Shown in pieces: positions 23,957 to 35,805 of a stretch of DNA of 64,000 nucleotides. The DNA is taken from the NCBI GenBank assembly GCA_963556695.1, contig CAUWAG010000010.1:2976001-3040000 (forward strand). Direction: 5' to 3'. The number at the start of each line of letters is the position of its first letter. Positions within the stretch are counted from its first letter, which is position 1. The notes below the pieces were generated by a model. The model was given only the letters and a program-made list of their open reading frames with translations. It was not told where the DNA came from and did no database searches. The position numbers and the translations under genes are program-made. The DNA comes from Anthostomella pinea. Its lineage: Eukaryota > Ascomycota > Sordariomycetes > Xylariales > Xylariaceae.

Positions 23957-24715
23957 TTACTTCCGAGAGGGGGGTTTTAAAGCCCGACGCCTCTGTGACA
24001 GCATATAAGTGTAGAGGATATACCCAGCTACCCAGCACCATTAGAACACAAACCATGACATGACGGGCATGGGGACCTACCAGGTATGTAAGACAGCAAT
24101 CCGACGAAGAGATACCCCCTATAAACCGCGCCAACATTGGTCGCCCGAACGAGACTGAGATACACAAGCCAAGCCTCACTCAAAAATCCAGGAGGATACA
24201 AGATGATGAAGGCGCTATACCTACAGCACTTGTCAGTCAGCATCAGGACAACAACGACAGGCATGGTAGGCCCATCACATCACCTACCTAAGCCATTTCA
24301 GCCACGCCGGGGCCTCACCACGAGCCAACAACACCACGAAGAAGCCATAACGAACCATCTCCGAGAGCCCCCACGCCACGAGACATCCCACAAAGCCCAC
24401 CCTCCCATCTAGACCATTAACGATGTCCGGGAACTGGACCATCACCGTCCACACGACGAGGTTCTTGCCTCCGACCTGGATTGCCGTGGTCCAAGGCGAC
24501 GCCCGGACGAGACCAGAGGCGGCATGGAGGACCTCGAGCGCCGCCAGTGACTGGGCCACCACTAGCCAGGGGAATAGAAAGTCGGGGTAGAGATCATGAA
24601 GGCCGGGCCGCGTGTTTGGCGATGCGAGGGTGGCCAGAGTGCGACATGTTAGGTAGGACCAGAGGCAGAGAGAGATCGTGTTATACGACAGGAGGTAGGC
24701 GTGCTCGCCAGCCAT
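23957..24715 (-). CDS. PHS1: very-long-chain (3R)-3-hydroxyacyl-CoA dehydratase
   Basis: Three exons: 24715-24288, 24220-24081 and 24027-23957, with phases closing exactly; 212 residues. Introns are 67 and 53 nt, with branch sites TGCTGAC and TTCTAAT. The protein is mostly hydrophobic with about six membrane segments. Family landmarks are LEVLHAASGLV (60-70), VAWGLSEMVRYGFF and ILYPPGFLSE (149-158); the spaced Tyr151 and Glu158 match the catalytic Tyr/Glu pair of yeast Phs1. The enzyme is the third step of ER very-long-chain fatty acid elongation, used for sphingolipids. The C terminus ends in a basic stretch, SQRRRALKPPSRK, fitting a cytosolic ER tail. The tiny last exon (71 nt) would be lost in single-frame reading. 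Confidence 0.92.
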
Positions 24716-26051
24716 TGTGGCAGGTTGGGGACCGGGAGGCTAGCGGTTCAAGCAAATTGAGTCACGCGGACTAGATGATACAGTCTGCAAATCGGACAAG
24801 TGTGCCTGTTGATGTTTTGCCAGACGAGGATTTTGCGAGTTGATGTTGATCAGTTAAAATCACGAAAGCCCGCTGGAGATCAGCACCCGCGGTCCGCCCC
24901 GGTCGTGAGCGGAACTGGCGGAAGAACCGGAAGAACCCCACCACGGGTTCGGATGTGATTCCAACAACGGTTGCGCGCCGCCATGGACGTCCAGGGACGC
25001 CATAGCCGTCCAGTAATGGAATTAAAGCTCAGCGGAAAGTCCGCGATTGAGGACCTCGTAATGAGCAGTGTCGTGATGTTGTCTATGTCAGCAAGCTTGA
25101 GAGGTGCGGCGGCGTGAAGGGTGTAACATTATAGGGAGCGCCGGTGCCGTTAGTCGTTGTGCTCTCATCTCCCACCTGCTCGGCCGCTGTAGAAGCCACG
25201 TTGATACTCACGATGAAACGTATAGTCAATCACCGCCATATACTGAGTGTTCAAGGTTAGTACGCATACACCATCTTACTATGCCTCGTGAAGTCTCGAG
25301 CGTATGTGAAGCGATGCATGAGCTTTGCTTGCGAGGGAAGAACCTTGTCACAGTCCTTATTGCTACACAACTTCTCCCGAAACATACGCAAAATCTTAGC
25401 TTGAACCGACAACTCTTTCTGATGATAACACTATCTTAACAAATCCTCTGTTGATTAGACTGGACCACCCAAAGAAGACAAGACCAAGCTGACCACCGTG
25501 GAGGTCGACTTGCTTATCTGACTAATCGGGTATACCATCCCGCCACCAAGTTTCATCGGTAGGTAGCAAGCCGGTCACCTCGAAGTCGTGACAAATGCTC
25601 CCGAACAGAGTGGGTCTGACAGACAGACGCTACTTCAAGTGTATCGTTGTCTTCCTCAAGTCAAGTCTCGACTACCACGCGAAGTGCGTGCTTTGTCGCT
25701 ACAGGCCCATCTCCACCAATACGTACACGTGAGCTGTGGTGTACTTGTCGAGTCGCTGTTTCACCAATAGAGCTTCTACGATCATCGTGTCTGCTAAGAT
25801 ACCTTCGAGATTGGCGCTTCCTTGCAATAGGTGGCAGGGTTAATGGCGAGCCGTAAGCTCGCTTGACTTGCTTGTGGTAAACTGCTGATACTTGTTGGTG
25901 AAAACGTCGGGGGTTGGTAATCGGTCGATGCCCAGACAGATCCGATTGCTACTCTTGATGGGTGCGGAACACCCGCGGTTCTGCAAAGACCGCGCGTCAA
26001 CGTCACCTTGTGAGGATCTGACATTAATCATGTCGAACGACGTTCACTTTT
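24716..26051. other. intergenic, no gene seen
   Basis: PHS1 promoter side, then about 1 kb with only short frames without motifs. Nothing recognisable as RNA gene or repeat. Confidence 0.4.
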
Positions 26052-27014
26052 TCAAGCATTTTGTAGAGCGTATATGTCAGAGTCGTCCATGCCTTCCGCG
26101 TCCTCGTCACTCCCTTCACCGTCTTCGTCATCGCCATCATCATCATCGTCATCGTCATCATCGTCGTCGTCGTCGTCATCATCATCATCATCGTCATCGT
26201 TCACCGGGAATTCGGGGGCATCTTGGAACGCCTGGCTGCCGTCTGCACTCTCGGTGGTGCGCTCGGCAGCGAGCTCTTCCGCAAGCGCCGTCTCAAGATC
26301 TGGCAGACTCTCATCTCCGGTGTTTACGCTGTCCGAGTCAGAATCATCGCTTATTTCCATGGCAGTTGGCGCGGAGGCATTCTGCTGAGTAGACGATGGC
26401 ATTGCCGGCGTGGGAGCAAAGGTCGCCTGGTGGGGAGTTGTCGACATCGTCGGTGTGGGAGCGGAGGTCGGCGTTGCAGCTGGCGGAACATGAGCCCCTT
26501 GGAGCGGATTGACCGGCAGGCGGAGGATCTCGGTAAGGTCTTGACCCGGTATTAAATCCATGGGCCTGCCCCTCAACACCGGCACGATCTGATGCTCTTT
26601 GGCCTTTTGGAGGGCGGCGGGCCCGAGGTATTTCTCACGCCTCTGCCACCAAGATGTGAGGGTCCCAGTTGCGATCTTCCAGTACTGCTCTGTCTCGTGG
26701 TAGGTCGGGGGCCGGTAGATGTCGGCGCCCTTGTCCCTGAGGCGCCTGATCTCCGTCTGTTCTTCGTCCGTCGGGCGCGCCTGTCCCCGTTTCAGGCGGG
26801 CCTGGTAAAAGCTGCCGTCGTATTCGGTCTGTCGGGGTTCACGCACACGTTGAGAGACCATCCACATCAAGACGTCGGTCTTGCGCTTCTTGCTGTAACT
26901 GTTCTTGGGGCGCAGGATGGGCTGGAGGGGAGGGACGCGCAGATCGCATCGCTTTCGACGGGTGCCAGGGAATGGCTTCGGACCTCGCTTGACACCGGTC
27001 CTGGGGGTAGGCAT
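26052..27014 (-). CDS. hypothetical protein with basic head, helix-turn-helix-like middle and Asp-rich tail
   Basis: Uninterrupted ATG-to-TGA frame of 320 residues. Residues 1-50 are very basic (RGPKPFPGTRRKRC, SKKRKT). Around 100-130, YHETEQYWKIATGTLTSWWQ reads like a helix-turn-helix with the Trp pair often seen in DNA-binding parts of fungal transposon-derived proteins; this is inference. Then come a Pro/Thr/Ala linker, an acidic part, and a run of about 22 Asp followed by more Asp/Glu. The Asp run is coded by GAC/GAT triplets and may vary in length between strains. No transposase catalytic domain follows. It could be a nuclear protein or the remnant of a domesticated element. Just upstream, 27108-27133 has GCAGAGTGG about three times in tandem. 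Confidence 0.55.
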   Translation of the reverse strand: MPTPRTGVKRGPKPFPGTRRKRCDLRVPPLQPILRPKNSYSKKRKTDVLMWMVSQRVREPRQTEYDGSFYQARLKRGQARPTDEEQTEIRRLRDKGADIYRPPTYHETEQYWKIATGTLTSWWQRREKYLGPAALQKAKEHQIVPVLRGRPMDLIPGQDLTEILRLPVNPLQGAHVPPAATPTSAPTPTMSTTPHQATFAPTPAMPSSTQQNASAPTAMEISDDSDSDSVNTGDESLPDLETALAEELAAERTTESADGSQAFQDAPEFPVNDDDDDDDDDDDDDDDDDDDDDGDDEDGEGSDEDAEGMDDSDIYALQNA

Positions 27015-29469
27015 TGTGGCGATGGCGATGACGGCAGGATACGTAGCGATCAGGCAGTTAGGTGGGTTGTGTCATGATCGTGTTGCGATCTGATATTGGA
27101 GGATGCAGGGCAGAGTGGCAGAGTGGCAGAGTGGTGAAGACGGGATTGGCCCAGTGAGGCACGGCACGGTTCCGCTTCAATCGGTGTTGGAGATGCTGGT
27201 CAGTTCGCTCCGTTCCAGCTCCACTATACTGAAATCTGGCCAATTAAATGCGCCAGCGCCACGTGGTCTAGGCGGTACCTATTTATAGTAATCGTCACGG
27301 GATCTGCACGGATCATCGGAACGGCCAGGTCCCCGATTGCCGAAATCCGTGACCATACTGCATATTCCGATTATCATGTACGGATACGTCCACCCACCTG
27401 ACGCGCCTTTGCTTCATTACTACGATATGACAGTGTGTTACTGTCAAGTGAAACAGCATCGTCGATCCGATCCTCACCAACTACCGCTGGTCGTGAAGGC
27501 AAAAATACAGGGCATAGCCTAGATAGGCATACCGTGATAGCTATCAGCTGCAGGTTGCAGGCCGGTCAAAGGTCACGTTTCAGCAATGCCTGTGTTGATC
27601 TCCCAAGCTCATGAGCGTTTCTGGGTTCGGTTCGCCCCCGTGACTGTCGAATCAAGCTTTCCAAGCTTCTTGTCCTTTCTTGTCCTTCTCGTCCGACTTG
27701 GCCTGATGGTGTCTTAATCAACCACCGAGTTGTAGATCCTACGCCGGCTGTCGCGCTCTGCGAATAAAGGCAGTTGACCAAATCTTCTAGAAGACTGGTC
27801 CGAGCCTCGGAACACAACCTGTATGGCCGGTTCGCCCGATAGGTGGTATTGGATCGTTGGCGACCCTGCCAAGGACCAAAGGAGAATGGAGGTCGCAGAA
27901 AATCCCATGCACGGCATCTTGCCGATGGTGTGCTCACGCAGCGCGCAGATAGGCGCGACAAGCCGTGCACAAATCGAAACCAGAAGGCGATCAGAAGACG
28001 GAGCCTCAGATTCCAATAGGGACGAGCACAGCCTGACAAATCGTCGAGCCGGCATCGAAAACGGCATCAGAAAGAGCGTCAGCAGCACATGTCGAGGAGG
28101 ACGACTGTAACAGGTTGACAAGATGACAACAGGCTAATCTCGATCGAGAGCGAGCAATTTGTCGAGATGCCTGCGCGTGACTTGACAGTTGTCAACCCCA
28201 GGTGAGATGCTTGTTGCTTCCTAACGCTGGTTGAGTATCAACACTGCTAGACGATGTTATCGGTGTCCTATAGAGATAACACAATCGACTTAATGTGAAT
28301 GTAGGGGAATATGCCCGTCACCGGAAGGAGGTCGTCAGCCATGGACGCATCGATGCGACATGCAACCTCTCGCGCATGAAAGATTGATGAAAAATGCAAC
28401 AAAATTCATGGCGCGACAAATTGCAACGACAAGTTGCGGTCAGAGATGCGGGAGGGGGCGCTCCAGTGGCTAGACTGTGGGGGTCATGGTGGTCATCATG
28501 TAATAATGATAATAATAAAATTCGTGAAAGGGATGAGAGGGGCTGGGTCTCTGACTCGGTGGGCTATAAACTTGGATAGTTGGAGAGAAACTGGAGGGTT
28601 GAAAGGAGAGCCGTGGAGTGCCGTCGAGTGGTTGTCGAATTGGAAAGGACGGCGAAGACGGCGAAACATGGAAACCAGTGGTGGGGAGCCACGCGCAGAG
28701 GGCATGGCCAGGTCGCGCTCGCCCACGGTTCACAGTCTGCCACTCTGCTTGTCTGCCACTACCTAGGTATGCCACTCTGTCTTCGGTCTCCCGGTCCATT
28801 CGCCCCTGGCTGCAGCCCTGGTCGATCACTGTCGGTCGCGGCTGCAGTTGAAAAGGTAGGTACAGTTGCAGTCTGCAGTCGCATTTGTCGCAGACTCGCA
28901 GCGAGTCGCAGCCCTCGCAGCTTCTCGGTCAATGCATCCGGGTAGAGAAGGTTACACCAATGGGGAGACGGTGCCTTCTTCTGTAGCTAGGTACCTACTA
29001 CTTGGGTACTACCTCTCCCTCGAACATCTACCTCTCCCTCGAACATCGAATCTGGCTTTGAATACCTCCCGCCTCTTGCAGAAATGGTGCACGCGCACGA
29101 CGCGCACGGGAGATGCCATAGTCACAAAAGCTCCATCACTCCCCATCAATGTTGCTTCCAGTGTGAAATCTTCTGAGCTGGAGGCTCCTTGTGGTCTACC
29201 GTCTTCGGGCCGCCGCCTCCATGGCACGTCTATATATGTAGGTAGCTCGCTATGCTGGACCACCAACGTGTCTACGGCTATAAGAACCAAGGATATTTCA
29301 CCTCTTCTGATTTCTGTCTTCAATTGTTCTCAGGCGCTCAGAGGCATATTTACGTCAGTATTATTCGAAGTACAAACCAGCGGCGGAGACACCAAGTCCT
29401 ACCTACATAAGCGCAAGAGACGGGAGGCAGCCACTTGTATTCGGTACGTCATGACAGCCACGATCACAT
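27015..29469. other. upstream region of the ornithine decarboxylase gene, no supportable gene
   Basis: Frames near 27566-28121 (minus) have no motif I recognise. A tandem 9-mer (GCAGAGTGG) lies at 27108-27133. Between 28700 and 29100 the sequence has repeated CTACCTAGG/TAGGTAC-like and CAGTCGCAG strings. TCTATATATGTAGG near 29230 could act as a TATA element for the downstream gene. Confidence 0.35.
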
Positions 29470-30326
29470 GTCTCCATATTTCCTTCCTTTCTTCCATCAG
29501 CCCCGCCACCAGCCCACCAGCCCACACAAAAACCTAACTCCATCACCGACCCTGCCCGGCCCAGCACCAACACAATTTCATTGCCCATTACAAACTCGGC
29601 ACCAGGACATACATACACAATTCCATTACCGCCCCCCTCTTCCTTCCTCTGCAAATATCTCGCACTTCACACTTCACCACCTCCTGCTCTTGCTGCTCAG
29701 TCTGCAAGCCGCACTCTTCACCCGCTACGAAACCCAACAACACACCGTAGCACACGCACAAACACACATAGCTCGACCCGACTCAACATTCTCAACCCCC
29801 AGCTCTCGATAGGCGCCATTCTGCCCCCATCATACCCTTGCCCCGACTTGCCTTTGGTCCTTCAAAGGCAAAACAGTCACAACGGCTTTCTTGGCCGTGA
29901 ACTTCGTCTCTGACCAAGATTTCAGCCTGCGCAAATCCTTCCACATCATCAACTCGCGACCACCTCCGCCTGCTGCTGAGGTCGCCTAAAGCTCGCCGAA
30001 CGCCCGTCTTGTTGTTCGACAACACCCCCCTACCGCCCCCGATCTTCGAACCAACCCACCAGCTGCCGCATAGGACGATTTCTGAGGTTCTTCCTCTAAA
30101 GGAGGGAGAGTCGAGGAGACCTCGCCAGAGAGCCGAGGGATCAGGAAGCTACCGTTTCAGACCCCCTTAACACCAGGAAACGTTTCTGGCCTCTATCACA
30201 ACGTGCACTACTCGATAGTGTCTACTCTGGAGCATCATCGTCTGCCCTGAAGCTTTACGTCCGACGAACCGGTACGAATCTCGCTCAAGTCTCTATCGAC
30301 CTTCACCGCCAAGAACATCGGAGGAT
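29470..30326 (+). promoter_or_regulatory. ATG-free, pyrimidine-rich leader of the ornithine decarboxylase gene
   Basis: Reading every line from 29470 to the start codon at 30327, I find no ATG in any frame over 857 nt, where about a dozen would be expected by chance. The segment is rich in C, T and A at its left and purine-rich at 30080-30150. This suggests a very long transcribed 5' leader kept clear of upstream start codons. Polyamine control through a long leader is known for ornithine decarboxylase in fungi; that it works here is inference. Confidence 0.5.
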
Positions 30327-31676
30327 ATGGTAATGGCAACAGCAATCGTTGAAAGCTACGCTCCCATATATTTCGAGAATAATCATATTCTTGTGAAGAA
30401 GAACTTCTTCTTCGATCAACACCAGCATAATGGCCCCGTTGTCGGAAGACAGATGATTGGCGATGCTCTCCGCCACCGCGTCGAAAGTATCGACCACGAG
30501 TCTTGCGACCCTGGCGACGAGGACACCTTTTTCGTTGGCGACCTCGGCGAGGTCTACCGGCAGCACATGAGATGGAAGAAGAACCTTCCTCGTGTCAAAC
30601 CCTTCTACGCCGTCAAGTGCAACCCCGACCCCAAGGTCATCCAGCTCCTTGCTGGCTTAGGCACAGGCTTTGACTGCGCTTCCAAGGCCGAGATCGAACA
30701 GGTCCTGAACATGGGCGTCGATCCTGCTCGCATCATCTATGCGCAGCCTTGCAAGACCAACTCGTACGTGCGCTACGTTGCCACCAAGGGCGTCAAGCAG
30801 ATGACCTTTGACAATGCCGACGAGTTGCGCAAGATTGCTAAGCTCTTCCCCGATGCTGAGCTATACCTGCGCATCCTGACTGACGACTCGTCGAGCTTGT
30901 GCCGGCTGAGTTTGAAGTTCGGTGCATCCCTGGACGCTACCAATGATCTGCTCGGCCTAGCCAAGGATCTCGGGCTTAACGTTGTGGGCGTGAGCTTCCA
31001 CGTCGGCTCTGGAGCTTCGGACCCCCTTGCATTCCTGAAGGCTGTCCAGGATGCCGACACCGTATTCAAGCAAGCATACGCTCATGGCTTTGACATGAAG
31101 ACACTCGATGTTGGCGGTGGCTTTTGTGGAGACAGTTTCGACGACATGGCTCACGTTCTTCGGGATGCTTTGGACGAGTACTTTCCTCCTCACATCAACA
31201 TCATCGCCGAGCCTGGTCGATACTACGTCTCTTCGGCTTTTACTCTTGCCTGCAACGTCATTGCGCGCCGCACTATTGACAACCCAGTGTCGGGCGAGAC
31301 TAGCTACATGGCCTATGTCAACGACGGCCTCTACGGCAATTTCAGCAGCATTATGTTTGATCACCAGCACCCTATCGCTAAGGTTCTGCGTACCGGAATG
31401 CGTACCTACTACAACACCCCTCTTGCTGATGGGATGCCTGATGGCGAGAACGCCGGCATCGAGTACTCCATTTGGGGTCCCACGTGCGATGGCATTGACC
31501 GCATTACCGAAAGCATCCGCTTTGATCACGAGCTTGATGTGGGCGACTGGTTGTATTTCGAGGATATGGGCGCCTACACCAAGTGTTCGGCCACCAAGTT
31601 CAACGGCTTCAGCGATTCTCACGACGTCATCTACGTCTGCAGCGAGCCTGGCGCGAGGGCCCTTCTTGGATTCTGA
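30327..31676 (+). CDS. SPE1: ornithine decarboxylase
   Basis: Intron-less ATG-to-TGA frame of 449 residues, the usual length. The PLP lysine is K97 in PFYAVKCNPD; the glycine loop (DVGGGFCGD) and EPGRYYV phosphate-binding segments follow; the catalytic cysteine is at about 387 in WGPTCDGID. YVNDGLYGNF is present. The enzyme makes putrescine from ornithine, the first and rate-limiting step of fungal polyamine synthesis, in the cytosol as a dimer. A second ATG lies two codons in (30333). The 5' side is described as a separate regulatory entry. All active-site residues expected are present, so it should be functional. Confidence 0.97.
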   Translation: MVMATAIVESYAPIYFENNHILVKKNFFFDQHQHNGPVVGRQMIGDALRHRVESIDHESCDPGDEDTFFVGDLGEVYRQHMRWKKNLPRVKPFYAVKCNPDPKVIQLLAGLGTGFDCASKAEIEQVLNMGVDPARIIYAQPCKTNSYVRYVATKGVKQMTFDNADELRKIAKLFPDAELYLRILTDDSSSLCRLSLKFGASLDATNDLLGLAKDLGLNVVGVSFHVGSGASDPLAFLKAVQDADTVFKQAYAHGFDMKTLDVGGGFCGDSFDDMAHVLRDALDEYFPPHINIIAEPGRYYVSSAFTLACNVIARRTIDNPVSGETSYMAYVNDGLYGNFSSIMFDHQHPIAKVLRTGMRTYYNTPLADGMPDGENAGIEYSIWGPTCDGIDRITESIRFDHELDVGDWLYFEDMGAYTKCSATKFNGFSDSHDVIYVCSEPGARALLGF

Positions 31677-32858
31677 AGGAGGAGAGGTAGTTTGGAGACA
31701 CAATTGGGACCCCTGGTAGTGGCGTAGGGGCTTGACTTTCATTAATAACATCTATAGATAGACAGTGGCTTCGTCACACTCCTGAAAGGGCCTTGGCGGT
31801 CTCTGTTGCTTATTCACCCCTATTATCGTGTGTTTAGCCAGAAAGCTAGATGATTGTTGGGTAATCAAAACAGCGTTGAACTTGAAACTCATCCACTGAA
31901 ACATCGTGATCGAACGGTGCCGAACTTGTAGGGATACTGACGACCAGTGGCGTACGACGTGTACCTCGCGGTCGCATACAGTCTAATCTATAGCGATCAT
32001 GCGGCCGTCGTATATATCGGAAAGAGGCTGTGTAGACCCCTATGGACTATGGACGGATAGCTGTCTACTTCGCCACACATTATGACCCATGTTATAGTTA
32101 TGGAGGTGCTTGTTACACATTGTGGTATACTCATGTCCGCCTATGTCCGCCTCTCGATGGGCGGAATCAATGAGGATCCGGGGGTGCAAGTGGCACTCCA
32201 GTGTCACTCTCTCACTCCTGCCATTGTCGGGGACTTCGCCTTCTCTGCTGCGTTGAAAATTCCTCGTGCGGATCAAGTGGATTTTGCTGAAGGGGCTGAT
32301 TCCTTCAATGCACGGATGGTGTCTTGAGTCATCTCTGCTTGGGCGGAACGTGGTGCTGCTCTGGCGCTTAGGCACCTCGGGCGGTCATAGTAGTTCCCTG
32401 AGGTCTTCAATGGCAAGGATGATCCTTTCTTAGTAGCTGGGCGCAGACTGACCTACTAACAACGCGAACTGCTCTTTCTCCGCTGTGAAAGCTTTCGCTT
32501 GTTTCTTTGCAGCATCACGACCTATGTCATGAAGACCATGCACCCCGACAGTGGTTGGAGTCGACAGACCCAGGTCCCCCAAGGGAAATGAGTCCAGTCC
32601 TGATGCCGATGATGCCAGCGGTCGTCGCCTAGAATAGAAACGACTCGCACCTCGAGGACGTACCCCGTGGGTTCATCGTCAGCGACCCTAGTTTCCCTTC
32701 TGAGAGATGTGAAGTCCGATGCAGCGTGCTATAACCCCCAGAAGAGCCTGGAAAAAGCCTTCAGTTACTCGCCAACTCGTGATTCTCCTACGGCATATTC
32801 GTCCTATCGAGAGTAAACAGCCATCTCCTCCACGCGCCATGCGAGTCCGAACAGACGC
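31677..32858. other. intergenic, no gene seen
   Basis: 3' flank of ornithine decarboxylase followed by about 900 bases with only short frames of no recognisable content. Confidence 0.35.
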
Positions 32859-33323
32859 TTGGTCCGAGTACAGGACCCCCAGGGCTTCATCACCACATCC
32901 CCCACGGCCATGTTCCGCTCTTTCGTGACGCTCGACGTATTGACGCGCCGCGGCGACAGCAGGTTCTGGCATCTGGCACATGCGAACGGTACCTGGGGCA
33001 CCTGGACGCGCATCAGCGGCGAGTTGCCGATTCAGGGCCAGCCAGACGCAATTGGCGCCTCCGAAGACAGTCTGGACGTGCTCGCCTGGGGCCAGGATGG
33101 CGAGATGCTGCATAAGAAGCTTAATAGCTCGAGCGGAGCTTGGACGCCTGAACATGGCTTTGAGGTTCGGACTGATACAAAGCTTTCTGGACCCCCTAAG
33201 ACGATGAGGGGTGCTCCGGGGCAGAACCAAGTCTTTGCGTGTAGTGATTGCAACGAGCTGGTGTGGAAGGGGCTTGCGAGCTCGGCGGACGTGGTCTTGG
33301 TGGCACAGGCCCCGAGGGTCTGA
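32859..33323 (+). pseudogene. fragment of a PLL-type beta-propeller lectin-like protein
   Basis: An open frame of about 154 codons without an ATG at its start. Its content reads as two propeller blades: TLDVLTRRGDSRFWHLAH with WGTWTRISG, then SLDVLAWGQDGEMLHKKL with GAWTPEHGFEV. The repeated pattern 'LDV..R/WG.D...WH/LHK......W' is typical of PLL-like/fucolectin-like propellers, which usually have six or seven blades. Only two, and a degenerate third, are present and no signal peptide or start is visible, so this is probably a truncated relic. Substrate or sugar preference cannot be inferred. Confidence 0.5.
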
Positions 33324-34445
33324 ATTTGGGCGTTTGGTGTATAGCGGGAAGGCTGGGTTCATCGAGCTTGGTGATGGATATATACTATGACAGGAAGGCG
33401 GTCACAAGCGCCGCAAGGCATGCGGATATTTAGGGTAATATCATGAAATCCCCAGTTGTTGTTCGTTGTCTTTCTCGCCATTGACTACGCGCCACAAGGT
33501 CCTTTCCCAACTGCCTCGTCCTTCACAGCTTGTTCAATGAGAACAACTCAAAAGGGCAACTCCCTCCCAGCTTTTTAGTCCACTTCCCCGTCGGCACCGC
33601 TATCGCACACAAAGATCTAGCAGATTGACGAAGTGCGCAAAGCTGTCTATGAGCTACTTCCTGACAAAAATGTTTTGAGTAGGTTTTCGCAAAGCCGCCG
33701 CTACGGTGCGCTCTCCGTTTTCTCAGGAGGTCGCCTTGTCACTGACTTTTTAGAACCCTGTCTGCAGGATTATCTCGGGCTCCCTCTTCCCGAAAGCCAT
33801 ATCTACATTTGCTACTTGTCAGGGCAGCTACCTTCTCGCCACTCTGATTTGCAAGGTAAGCATCTCTTCCTTTTGCCACATTTATCGGTGGCGCTTAGAT
33901 GATATCTTAAGTACAAGTTTCAAGGCCGCTTGGAATTTTCCGACATGTGGCTAAAATATCAAGACGGTGGATGTCACCCGCTGTTTGCCTATGTACATTT
34001 TTACCTGGGTGATCATGCCACAATTCCTTCCACACTATCACCCTGCCATGTTTATTTTTACAGATATCCCCGGGCCACATCGGCCTCTCGGCCTCCCGCC
34101 ACTCCATTTTCCGTCCCATGAATTCTAGGATGGTACATGTAGTTTCTTCATGCATGCGGGAGCGCTACCGTTGATCTGAGATGAGTGTGTAAGTTATTGG
34201 GGCCTCGCAGTACTCAAGTTGGCAACTAAGAGTGACGACATGAAAATCTCTTGCAAGATGCTTTCGCCACTGTTCATATGTTTAAATACGCCGGGAGAAC
34301 AATGTCTGCCGCTGGTTAGGATGGTCAGAAACAATTCGAGAACTCCTTGAGTCTGTGCAAACTATCACTTGCAAGGGCCCAAAGCGATAGGCAGCCATAT
34401 ATTACGAAAACCCCTCCTCCTGTGAAGTTTTGATCCTACCCCAAC
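33324..34445. other. intergenic, no gene seen
   Basis: Only short frames without motifs or without ATG starts. The stretch lies between two gene relics and is AT-rich in places. Confidence 0.35.
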
Positions 34446-34993
34446 AATGTGTTTCTCTCAATATCTTGGATTCGCATTGCTGGCCTTGGGCCCTGCACTA
34501 GCCCACGTGGCCAGTGTTCATCCGTAATACAGTGCTTCGCAACTACTTGGTATTCCGCTGACTGGGAGCACGCAGGCGAACCAGAGTCCAATATGGGAAA
34601 TTCGGCATGGCACCCAAGGGCGAAAGGCTCGTAACAACCGTCTACAGCAACAGTATCTTGGTAGCCATCGTGGACTCCGCTGCCGGCGACGGAAACAATG
34701 ACAAGATCTCTATCGCCATTCCATACAGTTCTGGGAATGCCGACTGGGAACCGAAACTGAAGACGCTCGAGGAACGGGTCGACGACGCCGGCTGGAAAAA
34801 GAAGAACACCAAAACGTAAATCATGTACCCGGCCTTTGACGTGCTCAAGGAGAACGAGGTCAAGGACGTGGAGCGTTTCGCGGTTGCCGTTGCGAACCGC
34901 GTCTTTGAAATCGGTGCCGTCAGTAGAAGGCGATTGGCTACAATAGAGCGAACGGACGGCACAACCGTACAAACCATTAAGATTGACGATTAG
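34446..34993 (+). pseudogene. relic of a small secreted protein
   Basis: ATG 34446 opens a short frame that reads as a clean signal peptide (MCFSQYLGFALLALGPALA), then stops at TAA after 26 residues. A second piece, in another frame, runs from about 34607 (MAPKGERLVTTVYSN) to a TAA at 34817-34819. The same frame then continues through MYPAFDVLKENEVKDVERF to the stop at 34993. Reading through the second TAA as an altered CAA gives one continuous mature domain of about 128 residues. I do not recognise the family. At least one frameshift (or an unseen intron) and one stop separate the pieces, so it is probably dead. Confidence 0.45.
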
Positions 34994-35805
34994 GGTACAT
35001 CGGGATGCTTCCTATAAATACCATATTAGCTCGGACTACAATAGAAGAAAATCGCGCCACTGGCTGGCTGTCCACAATTCACTGGATATGGTCTCATGAG
35101 TGGCATATAGAATTTCAAATGTTCGCAGTTGCAACCTTATCGATGCTACCTCATCGGGCACACTACACCGTAAGCACACCTTCACGGAAAGGCAACTTCC
35201 ACAATGTTGCGCATGCCTTTGGGCCAAATTACCTCGCTCTATCGGGCTACCGAGCGGCACGCAGTCGAGCGTAGCTGTATGGGTGCTAGTTGCTCTTGTG
35301 GATTGTCGGCACATCTCTAGAGCTATGCAGGTCTTTGGATGTAGCCTCTGCTTCTATGGATGTTCTCCTAGAGATGTATCACCTTAGCTATAGGCAAACA
35401 CAAAAGACCATAGTTTTGCGCTGCTTGGCAATCAGAAGATCCTGGAAGTCACATATACAGACTGCATTATCCGGTGGCTGCCCGTATAAGGTCAGTGATG
35501 TCGTGCCAGGCGCGCTGTCGCAGGCGTCGATGGCAGACGAAGCGGCCCATAGTCAGACATACCGAAGAATATAATCAACAATAGAGCCCATTTTCTTTCA
35601 AGCTAAATGGGTATCACGTTTTACCTTGAATAACCATGCCTCAGCTACTAGGGGGGTTGGCTCTGTTGTTGGTGCCTCAGGGGAACCTGAGGTGTAGGCT
35701 GAGGCATCGATCTGGTACCAATCCAGTTATGGTAGTGTGTATTTCCGGAGAGCTATATGTATATAAAGTGCGATAGACCTGATCACGCAAGACCTCCGTC
35801 ATCCT
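34994..35805. other. intergenic with a nested palindrome
   Basis: No supportable gene. At 35638-35705 nested inverted repeats occur: outer arms GCCTCAGCTAC / GTAGGCTGAGGC (one bulge), and an inner 7-bp perfect hairpin CCTCAGG-GGAA-CCTGAGG at 35675-35692. Confidence 0.45.

Noticed and set aside
30957..31751. 264-codon frame opposite ornithine decarboxylase
   Set aside because: Shadow frame; the sense strand has the complete enzyme.
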